A stretch of 22,544 nucleotides of DNA from a virus. Location of the stretch: the IMG/VR virus record IMGVR_UViG_3300009180_000234, positions 1 through 22,544 of that record; one strand, written 5' to 3'. Position 1 is the stretch's first letter. Every line of letters begins with the position of its first letter. The notes beneath the pieces are model-generated. The model was not told the DNA's origin. It did not search any database and worked only from the letters and a program-made list of their open reading frames with translations. A program made the translations under genes and the position numbers. This document shows positions 16,530-22,544 of this stretch, one piece after another.

Positions 16530-17534
16530 TTAGATGAACTTAGACTTGATAATTGCTGTAAGGTCTACACTAGAATTAGTTTTAACATATCGCTTTACTG
16601 CATCTACATCGCCAGCGTCTTTGTAGCGAGAGGAAGGTGCGTAATTTGATGTGGGCTGGACTGGTGCTTTTCGAATATTATTTCCTTTGTATGATGCTTC
16701 TCTGGTTTTTACACCATTGATATAGTCACCGATAATAATATTGAAGTCTGGAAACCTTGTGATTTGCGGTAGGGCTTTAATGAACGCTTCTGCAATTTGT
16801 CGTTCTTTAGATGACCTATCTTTTAACCACGGATATTCCTTATATGCAATAGAGTCTACCTTTTCTTTCGTTTGAACATAATTCAAACGCTTAGGTAGGT
16901 GTTCCTCTAGAGCGTCAATAGCATTTAGTTTAATACGCTTCACATCATCTGTGCTGTATTCCGATTCAGTTCCATCTGGGTTTTGTACAATAACTCCGTC
17001 CGAATTTTCCTCACACCATCTTCTAACCTGCCTAGCCTGTGCAATCTCTGCATCGATTTCTGCTAGTGAGTTAATATGTGCGTAAGGTAGACTCTCGTCT
17101 TTACTAATAACAATTCCAGTTGGCTTATTCGACTCGACCTGCAATTTTAATTGCTCAAGTTCGCCCTTTAGTTTTTCGGCTTGCTCCTCAGCAGACTTTC
17201 GTAATGCTGTAAGTTTGTCGATACGCTTTTGGACCCCTTTGGTCTGGAACTCGCTACTTTCGCTGTCCGTTGCCTCTTCTTCTTGTGAATGAACTTCTTT
17301 ACCGTAATCTTGGGAGTTCAGAACATCCTGTTCTTCTGTATCTCTAGATTGGATTTCAGAATCGTTGTTGTCAGATGATTCAAAATCTGTTTCGGGATTA
17401 TCTAGGTTTCCGAAATCCCTGCGTAGGATAGACGCAAGGTCTTGTTCACTGAATCGACTAGATTCGACTCTATCTACAGAACTTTCACCTTTCGGTTGGG
17501 CAGCACTGTCATCGCCTGTTTGATTTGTATTCAT
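16530..17534 (-). CDS. Capsid scaffolding protein
   Basis: 334 residues, ATG at 17534. The first 95 residues are very acidic and Ser/Asp/Glu/Gln-rich and probably disordered. A coiled coil follows at about 100-136 (VQKRIDKLTALRKSAEEQAE, then KLKGELEQLKLQVES). The rest is mixed helix ending in LTAIIKSKFI. Acidic start, coiled coil and a place directly before the major capsid gene are the standard signs of a tailed-phage scaffold. It would guide procapsid assembly and leave before DNA packaging; some scaffolds are cleaved, but no protease is seen here. It is the only gene preceded by a sizeable gap, which carries a promoter-like sequence. Its last five residues resemble those of the 81-residue upstream protein (KSKFI versus KSEFI). 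Confidence 0.8.
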   Translation of the reverse strand: MNTNQTGDDSAAQPKGESSVDRVESSRFSEQDLASILRRDFGNLDNPETDFESSDNNDSEIQSRDTEEQDVLNSQDYGKEVHSQEEEATDSESSEFQTKGVQKRIDKLTALRKSAEEQAEKLKGELEQLKLQVESNKPTGIVISKDESLPYAHINSLAEIDAEIAQARQVRRWCEENSDGVIVQNPDGTESEYSTDDVKRIKLNAIDALEEHLPKRLNYVQTKEKVDSIAYKEYPWLKDRSSKERQIAEAFIKALPQITRFPDFNIIIGDYINGVKTREASYKGNNIRKAPVQPTSNYAPSSRYKDAGDVDAVKRYVKTNSSVDLTAIIKSKFI

Positions 17535-17551
17535 GCTAGTAAGAGCAAGGC

Positions 17552-17587
17552 TTTCTTTTGAAACAGCATTTAGAGTTTGCAGAAACT
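17552..17587 (-). other. Two small inverted repeats in the scaffold leader
   Basis: AGTTT-CTGC-AAACT (17574-17587) and TTTC-AAAA-GAAA (17552-17563) could form 5-bp and 4-bp hairpins in the leader RNA. Both are short and AT-rich, and there is no T-run, so they are not terminators. They may stabilise the transcript or be chance. Confidence 0.25.
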
Positions 17588-17623
17588 TGTGTATATGTAT
17601 AAGTAGAACTTATCGCAAGTCAA
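17588..17623 (-). promoter_or_regulatory. Sigma70-like promoter before the scaffold and capsid genes
   Basis: On the minus strand TTGACT (17618-17623) is followed after 16 bases by TATACA (17596-17601), close to the TTGACA-17-TATAAT consensus. Transcription would start near 17588 and give a leader of about 55 bases. It lies in the only sizeable gap of the operon, which supports it. No experimental support is available. Confidence 0.5.
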
Positions 17624-17630
17624 CACAAAA

Positions 17631-17876
17631 TTAGATAAATTCAGATTTTTTTAATTCTAAGGCTCTTTGACGCTCAGTTTTAAACCAAACTACAAGGTCT
17701 TTGCTTATTTCTGCTCTTCCGCATGCATGGATTCTTTTTTCTCCTGTAACATCACCAGAAATAGCATTTGCAACTTCCAATTCTGCATTACGCTCCAAAA
17801 TAAGCATAATAGCGTCCCATAGTTCGTTTTTGTCTGTAAATGCAAAAACATTGATATCGTAGTCTTCTTCGTTCAT
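17631..17876 (-). CDS. Small protein between portal and scaffold, unknown
   Basis: 81 residues, ATG at 17876, 6 bp after the portal stop. It begins with an acidic stretch (MNEEDYDINVFAFTDKNELW), then a helix (DAIMLILERNAELEVANAIS), and ends in a basic helix with ERQRALELKKSEFI. One Cys sits in HACGRAE, and no motif is recognised. The position is that of a head assembly accessory protein. Its C-terminal KSEFI echoes the scaffold's KSKFI, and the last 18 bases of the two genes match at 14 positions, so the tails may bind the same partner or descend from a duplicated end. Function is unknown. Confidence 0.65.
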   Translation of the reverse strand: MNEEDYDINVFAFTDKNELWDAIMLILERNAELEVANAISGDVTGEKRIHACGRAEISKDLVVWFKTERQRALELKKSEFI

Positions 17877-17882
17877 AAGTTG

Positions 17883-20054
17883 TTATTGTTGAGGCTCTTG
17901 TGACTCTTGAGCCATTTGGTCTGATACTGGGGTTACGCCAGTTCTGCCAATTTGCTTGTTTTGTTGCTGCATAATTGACATCTGAAGGTTCTTCTGGTAG
18001 TTTTGGAATAGTGCTTGTGTCATTTGGTCACTTTGTACAGATTGCTGAACCTTTGGTGACTTGCCAGCAATTTCTTGCAGGTACTGCATCTTGGTTCCAG
18101 CAGAAGGGTCATTTTCTACATATTGAGGTTCAATGCCAGCCATCATCTTTAGAACATCGTTCTGGATGTCATTGTACATTTTTTGAGATGCTGATTGTTG
18201 GTCTAGGATAATTTCCTTGGCAACATCTGGGCTAATAGCCTCTACAAGTTTAGCAACAAGTTTATTTCTATCAACAACACCACCTACATCCATAGGAAGT
18301 ACGAATTGGCTAATTGATTGTAATTTTTTCATTACATACTCATTGTCTAAATCACGGACATCAAACTTTACATCAAAACTGAATGCTCCAGCAAGTTCAA
18401 CCGAGCCAATAGATAGGGGAACTCCTGTAATACTTTGTATTTCCTCTTGTGGCATGTACTGTAAACATAACTGAAGCAATTGTGTATAAATTTCTGCCCA
18501 AGTGTTAAGCCATCCATCAACAGACATTTGTTGTAACATTTGACTTTTTTGTGGAGCAACAAGTTCATGTGTTAAACCAAAATAGTTAGCAGCATTTTTT
18601 TCAATTTGATTAATTAACTCAAGTGCGTATTGTGGTGTGCTTCTTGGTGGTGTTAAGTATGTATAGTCATCAATAGCGGCAACAGGAAGTTGCATTGCTG
18701 GACCAATCTTGTTAATACCTTGGATTCTTTTCTTAATAAGAATAGGTGGAGTTGTTTCAAGTGCCGTTCTATCACGGAATGCATCGTGTTGTGCTTTTAA
18801 CTCCGCTTGTTCTGTTACAAGGATTTCTGGAACACCTCTAGACTCCATAATGGATTTTCTAATGTGTTCTCTTCTTAATTCAACAAATGGATATTTGCCG
18901 TGAGAGTATTCTAACTTTTCGTGTTTAAAGAAAATGTTTCTTTTACCATTTGGACAAAACGCAGTGTAGTAAATACAGATGTTTCCAGATTCATCAATCT
19001 GTTTTGTATATGCATATAAAACTTCAATTAAGTGTCTTGACCTATAATCTTGAGAACCAATCATATTAGCAACAGGAACAATACTTGGGTCTGTATACCA
19101 AGAAAGGTTTCCAGATGTTTGTAATGCGTCTTCTACTGCTTCTGAATCCCACTTGTCTGATTTAATGTAAGAACGGAGTTCCACTTCAGACATATATAGT
19201 CTTCTAAAAATTACTCTAGCCTTTTGTAGTTCAATTGTTTCTGGAGGGAAAGCAATTTCATCATATGGTTTAAGTGCTGTTAATCTTGGAAGATTTTTGA
19301 TAATGCTTTCAAAGAATACTGTAGCCTGTCCAGTTTCTCTTAGATTAATAACCATTTGTTTAAGTTCTTCTCTGTTTGCATTTGGCATTACACCAGCAAA
19401 CATAGACACGCACATATCGTCATCTTGTCCGCTTCTGATTGCTTCTGGAAGTCTTACTGAAGGATTTTCTGGTTCTGATTGAGCAAGTTGTGCTGCAAGT
19501 TCATCAATCTCAGACATTCTAATTGCTTGTGGCTGCAGACCAATTTCTTGTTCCCAAGTAATGTTCATTGCAGACCATCCGTATTGTAATGCATATTGTG
19601 CGTAAAGTTCTGCTTCTCTTCTTGCTTCAACTCTAAGTCTGTCGCTAACAACATGCTCAAGTAAAGTTGTCATTGCTGCAGAATTTGCACTGTTGTTTAC
19701 ACTGCTTCCATAAACACGGAGTTTAGATGACTTCCAAGTGTTAATCCACAAGGCAACCATTTCGTTAATAACTCTATCAATTAATCTAATGCGAACATCT
19801 GATGCACCTTCAAACGGAAGAGCAGGGTCACCATTTTTTCTGTTTTCAGAATGTTTCTTGCCGTCATTTGTTTGACCAGCCCATTTGCAATATCTTAAAT
19901 CGTCATTTTCTGCAATTTCAGCAGTGTTGCCACCATTGTATAAAGACCGTCTAAATTCACGGACTAATTCTTGGATATCTGGTGCATCAGAAGCGAGTGC
20001 AAGTTTATCTCGTCTGTTGTTGTATTTTAAAGGTTCTTTAGGTTGCTCTTCCAT
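17883..20054 (-). CDS. Portal protein (P22-size type)
   Basis: 723 residues, ATG at 20054, 36 bp after the terminase stop. The segment NRKNGDPALPFEGASDVRIR (71-90) followed by DRVINEMVALWINTWKSSKL is the typical early portal motif ('G.p.PfeGasD......i...v..l...w'). Later features are the long helical middle (HDAFRDRTALETTPPILIKK), IEKNAANYFGLTHELV and a Gln-rich C-terminal tail (MSIMQQQNKQIGRTGVTPVS). Length equals that of large podophage portals such as P22 gp1 (725). Twelve copies would form the ring at one head vertex through which the terminase packages DNA, and the helical C-terminus could form an in-head barrel. It lies between terminase and scaffold, the usual order. Confidence 0.9.
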   Translation of the reverse strand: MEEQPKEPLKYNNRRDKLALASDAPDIQELVREFRRSLYNGGNTAEIAENDDLRYCKWAGQTNDGKKHSENRKNGDPALPFEGASDVRIRLIDRVINEMVALWINTWKSSKLRVYGSSVNNSANSAAMTTLLEHVVSDRLRVEARREAELYAQYALQYGWSAMNITWEQEIGLQPQAIRMSEIDELAAQLAQSEPENPSVRLPEAIRSGQDDDMCVSMFAGVMPNANREELKQMVINLRETGQATVFFESIIKNLPRLTALKPYDEIAFPPETIELQKARVIFRRLYMSEVELRSYIKSDKWDSEAVEDALQTSGNLSWYTDPSIVPVANMIGSQDYRSRHLIEVLYAYTKQIDESGNICIYYTAFCPNGKRNIFFKHEKLEYSHGKYPFVELRREHIRKSIMESRGVPEILVTEQAELKAQHDAFRDRTALETTPPILIKKRIQGINKIGPAMQLPVAAIDDYTYLTPPRSTPQYALELINQIEKNAANYFGLTHELVAPQKSQMLQQMSVDGWLNTWAEIYTQLLQLCLQYMPQEEIQSITGVPLSIGSVELAGAFSFDVKFDVRDLDNEYVMKKLQSISQFVLPMDVGGVVDRNKLVAKLVEAISPDVAKEIILDQQSASQKMYNDIQNDVLKMMAGIEPQYVENDPSAGTKMQYLQEIAGKSPKVQQSVQSDQMTQALFQNYQKNLQMSIMQQQNKQIGRTGVTPVSDQMAQESQEPQQ

Positions 20055-20090
20055 TGTCGTTTGTTATTTTGTAAAATTGGGTTTGTCAAG

Positions 20091-21716
20091 TTAATAAGAA
20101 TGAGATTGGTTTCTTGCTTTAAATGTATTGCCGCCCTCGTATGACGGCTCCATGATTGTTAAATATCGTAAGCAGTCAATTGGGTCTTTGCAAGCACCCT
20201 TTTCTCCATCTTGGTTTGTCCATTCTCTTAATGCGTAAATTAAGTTTTTGCAACTTTCAGAAACATAAAGTCTAGGTTGATTAATTGGAGATTGCGGTTC
20301 TGATGCATTATAAAAAAGCAAATCATTAATAATTGCAACACCTTGTTCAATGTGAACACCAGAAGCAGGTGTAAAATACATTGGTTTTTCGCCTTGGTCT
20401 AACAATTCAATTAAACTTGTGCCTCCTTCTTTGCCAACAGACTGTGTTGCACCTGCTCTTGGGTCAATATATCGTTCTGCAATCAGTTCTTCGCCTTCAA
20501 GTTCACGAATTAACTCTTTATACTCGTCAATTCCTCTTCCAGCACCGTTTTTTTGCCCAGAACCCATCTTTCCGTCCGCTTTTTCGGCTGGTAATGCCCA
20601 TTCTCCATTGGAAATGTCTGGAAATTCACGATAAACATACAAATTGCCGTCTTTTGCTGCTCGCAGCCATAACATAAACCAATTTCTTGCTCCAGCAGGG
20701 TCGCAAACCATAAAATTTGTTCCATCTACAGGTATTTTCTCGTCTGGAAGTATATTGACATCCGTAAATGATGGGAATTGTGAGCCAGCAGTGTTTTCTG
20801 CATAACCATAAGCACGAATTTTTATTTCGTTTGAGGTTTTTCCTTCAAGCGTAGCCCTAAGTTGGTCAAAAGGATTATAAGGATTTAATTGCGAATGGAA
20901 CCAAACAACTCCAGCACCAGAGTTCATCGAGTCTGCCAGATAGGGCATATGACCCCTTGGGCAGCCAGCCACGATGACTTTTGATTGGTCGAGCAGTTCT
21001 GCCTTCAAACTTTTTTTAATAGAGCATCCTGCGACATAATCTTTAACAACTTGGCTATATCCAAGAACAGGTGTAAAAGTTATCAAAAGTTTTCCTCGTC
21101 TGGTAATAGCACGATAGCGTAAAGTTTCAACCCAGTCTAATGGAACCAACTCATCGCACCAGATAAGGTCTACTTCACCACCCTCAATAACCTTTTTATC
21201 CTGTGCGTAATTCATAAAGAAGCACTGTGAGCGATTCGGAAGAATGAATGTGTTATCTGAAAATCCGTTTTTCTGAGAATACGAAATATTTGTAATCTTA
21301 GTTTTTCTAGCATTCTTAAGTTCTGGTGGCATATACTTCCACAGAACATTTTGTTGCATTTGAATGCTTGACGAACTGGTTGTGTGCAAACACCATACTC
21401 TTGCGTCTGGCTTATTAACTAAAGTTTGTATTACTCGCTTGGCAGCCCATTCGGTTTTACCAGCACGATTACCACCCAAAATAAGTAATTCATTTTTCTT
21501 CTTAAGCATTTCGTCTGCGTCTAGCCAGTGGTTAGGCTCATACCCATGACGATATGGGTCCATTTTTTCTGCAATAATTTTATCTTCTCTTAGTTGGAGA
21601 AGTTGTGCAACTAACTCTGGACCATTATTATCTACTAAAACTTTTAACTCTTCAACAGTCGGTGCTTTGATGACTGGATGATAGGTTGGTTCATAACCTT
21701 CTATTTTTTCGCTCAT
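20091..21716 (-). CDS. terL: Terminase large subunit
   Basis: 541 residues, ATG at 21716 overlapping the upstream TGA (ATGA). The N-terminal ATPase has Walker A GGNRAGKT (81-88), Walker B VDLIWCDE (182-189) and a coupling motif LLITFTP (210-216). The C-terminal RNase H-like nuclease has candidate metal-binding Asp at 339 (FMVCDPAGARNWFMLW), 418 (RYIDPRAGAT) and 511 or 514 (CKDPIDCLRYL). It cuts concatemeric DNA and drives it into the procapsid through the portal encoded next. Length is normal, and all motors and nuclease residues appear present. No small terminase is recognised in the window; it may be to the right. The leader has a short AAGG, the only hint of a Shine-Dalgarno site in the window. 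Confidence 0.95.
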   Translation of the reverse strand: MSEKIEGYEPTYHPVIKAPTVEELKVLVDNNGPELVAQLLQLREDKIIAEKMDPYRHGYEPNHWLDADEMLKKKNELLILGGNRAGKTEWAAKRVIQTLVNKPDARVWCLHTTSSSSIQMQQNVLWKYMPPELKNARKTKITNISYSQKNGFSDNTFILPNRSQCFFMNYAQDKKVIEGGEVDLIWCDELVPLDWVETLRYRAITRRGKLLITFTPVLGYSQVVKDYVAGCSIKKSLKAELLDQSKVIVAGCPRGHMPYLADSMNSGAGVVWFHSQLNPYNPFDQLRATLEGKTSNEIKIRAYGYAENTAGSQFPSFTDVNILPDEKIPVDGTNFMVCDPAGARNWFMLWLRAAKDGNLYVYREFPDISNGEWALPAEKADGKMGSGQKNGAGRGIDEYKELIRELEGEELIAERYIDPRAGATQSVGKEGGTSLIELLDQGEKPMYFTPASGVHIEQGVAIINDLLFYNASEPQSPINQPRLYVSESCKNLIYALREWTNQDGEKGACKDPIDCLRYLTIMEPSYEGGNTFKARNQSHSY

Positions 21717-22544
21717 ACCTTGTCTTTAAAGTATGCACTAATATGGTCATCTTTAAAACCAGTAGAAGACATGGATTCATTTACTCTGTGAATGTTTGCT
21801 TTCTTTTCTTCTTCAATTCTTTGTTGTTTGATTCTATCATCTTTTTCTTTCCATCTTTCATATTCAGCAGTTTGATATGCATTTATATCTAAAGACGGTG
21901 TTTGTGAATATGGATTATAATTTGTGTAACTAGGGTGTGCTTCTGGATTACCCATGGTTGTTGGAGTAAATATAGCAGCAGAAGTAGGTAGGCTTACTCT
22001 TCCAAGTCCACCTGCAACATATTCAGTTGCAGCACCAGCCGCAGCATATGCTCTTTGTGTTCCAGCACGATATGCAGCAGCAGCAGCAGGACCAGCAGCA
22101 GCAGCAGTAACTTCTGCAGCAGTTAATCCTTTATCAACATAATTAAGTCCACCCATTTGAAAACCAACAGACTTAGCAACATCTGTTGCAAATTTAGTAG
22201 GACTAAAATTAATTGCTCCAGCAGCAATAGAAAGTGCTGGTTTTCCTAAATATGCTCTAGTCCCATCATAAATTGATTTAATAATTTTATTTGCTGAACT
22301 AGCACCAATAACTTCAGCCCTTTGTAACAATGCAACACCAGCAGCCTTTGCAACAGTCACTTTTGCTTTATCAATTGTTTTATTTTCAATTACATTAGCA
22401 CCTTCTTGAATTACTTGTGGCAATTGACGGTACGCACTAGCAAGGTCTACAAATGGTTGTCCTTGTGCAACACCATTAGGGTTTCCAATGTTGTTGTGGT
22501 ACTGTACTTGGCTATTAACATTAAAGTTGTTAAGAACAGCAGGG
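21713..22544 (-). CDS. Ala-rich protein upstream of the terminase, 5' end beyond window
   Basis: Partial gene: the frame is open from the right edge through 276 codons to TGA at 21713-21715. A TTG at 22423 could act as a start, but the frame continues upstream with protein-like sequence (NNIGNPNGVAQGQPFVDLAS), so the true start is outside. Visible parts are hydrophobic or helical (KAKVTVAKAAGVALLQRAEV), a middle with a poly-Ala run (VTAAAAGPAAAAAYRAGTQR), a Pro/Asn/Tyr-rich linker and a charged helix at the end (YERWKEKDDRIKQQRIEEEK). Composition resembles an internal or minor virion protein more than a small terminase. The stop overlaps the terminase start, so the two are probably co-translated. 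No family is recognised. Confidence 0.7.
   Translation of the reverse strand, partial: PAVLNNFNVNSQVQYHNNIGNPNGVAQGQPFVDLASAYRQLPQVIQEGANVIENKTIDKAKVTVAKAAGVALLQRAEVIGASSANKIIKSIYDGTRAYLGKPALSIAAGAINFSPTKFATDVAKSVGFQMGGLNYVDKGLTAAEVTAAAAGPAAAAAYRAGTQRAYAAAGAATEYVAGGLGRVSLPTSAAIFTPTTMGNPEAHPSYTNYNPYSQTPSLDINAYQTAEYERWKEKDDRIKQQRIEEEKKANIHRVNESMSSTGFKDDHISAYFKDKV
22074..22107. repeat. GCA/TGC trinucleotide tract coding for poly-Ala
   Basis: Two short (GCA)n runs separated by GGACCA encode the alanine run on the minus strand. Such tracts change length easily by slippage, and changes in multiples of three would keep the frame. Confidence 0.7.

Noticed and set aside
15607-16649. Several plus-strand frames of 112-133 codons and alternative minus frames over the capsid gene
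   Set aside because: They overlap a clear major capsid gene, have no recognisable content, and follow from its higher GC content and codon bias.
20061-20089. TTGACA (20084-20089) and TAACAA 17 bases downstream, before the portal gene, as a promoter
   Set aside because: The -10 box is poor and the transcript would begin at or inside the start codon, leaving no leader.
22074-22107. GCA repeat as a regulatory element or phase-variation switch
   Set aside because: It is inside a coding frame, encodes alanine, and length changes by whole units would not switch the gene off.
22421-22423. TTG at 22423 as the start of a complete 236-residue gene
   Set aside because: The frame stays open with protein-like sequence to the right edge, so the gene is better read as cut by the window.
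1-22544. Rho-independent terminators, CRISPR arrays, tRNA genes, integrase or attachment sites
   Set aside because: I looked for hairpins followed by T-runs, regular direct repeats and tRNA-like cloverleafs and found none convincing. Gaps between genes are too short for most of them.

Overview
The window is the virion-structure (morphogenesis) half of a double-stranded DNA tailed phage (Caudoviricetes), most likely a podovirus. All genes lie on the minus strand, so the map reads from right (22544) to left (1). The terminase, the P22-size portal and the SU10/DUF5309-type major capsid protein identify the phage type. No integrase, lysis, replication, tRNA or host gene is present. The DNA is AT-rich, and the host cannot be named. 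Almost no gene has a Shine-Dalgarno sequence; the leaders are A-rich and G-poor, as in Bacteroidota and some other SD-independent bacteria. Against that, the one clear promoter looks sigma70-like.

Head region (22544-15052). An Ala-rich protein cut by the right edge comes first, then the large terminase, the portal, an 81-residue protein, a 96-bp gap with a promoter, the scaffold, the major capsid protein and a small 121-residue protein. Tail and appendage region (15052-9847). A 257-residue probable head-tail connector is followed by a 101-residue small beta protein, a LamG-like lectin-fold protein, a 65-residue protein, a 629-residue beta-propeller tail (nozzle-like) protein and a 438-residue fibre or appendage protein. 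Internal protein region (9836-1). Three consecutive genes of rising size (377, 799 and at least 2100 codons) look like the proteins ejected into the cell with the DNA, comparable in arrangement to T7 gp14/15/16 or P22 gp7/20/16.

The most interesting object is the last gene. It is open from 6300 to the left edge with no stop, so it encodes at least 2100 residues. It has membrane-like glycine/alanine-rich segments near the N-terminus, a possible degenerate metallopeptidase (SExxH instead of HExxH), a GNAT acetyltransferase signature, an ADP-ribosyltransferase-like (ART-PolyVal type) signature, and the first part of a further phage 'polyvalent protein' domain cut by the window edge. A short motif of the form [Y/R]-Q-[S/A]-x-D recurs five times and falls between these domains, as if marking linkers or processing sites. 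I read this as an ejected multi-effector polyprotein. The motifs are seen directly; the activities are inference.

Genes are packed tightly, with several TAATG or ATGA overlaps, so the window probably forms one late operon with an internal boost before scaffold and capsid. No stretch over 300 bases lacks a gene, and no terminator was found.
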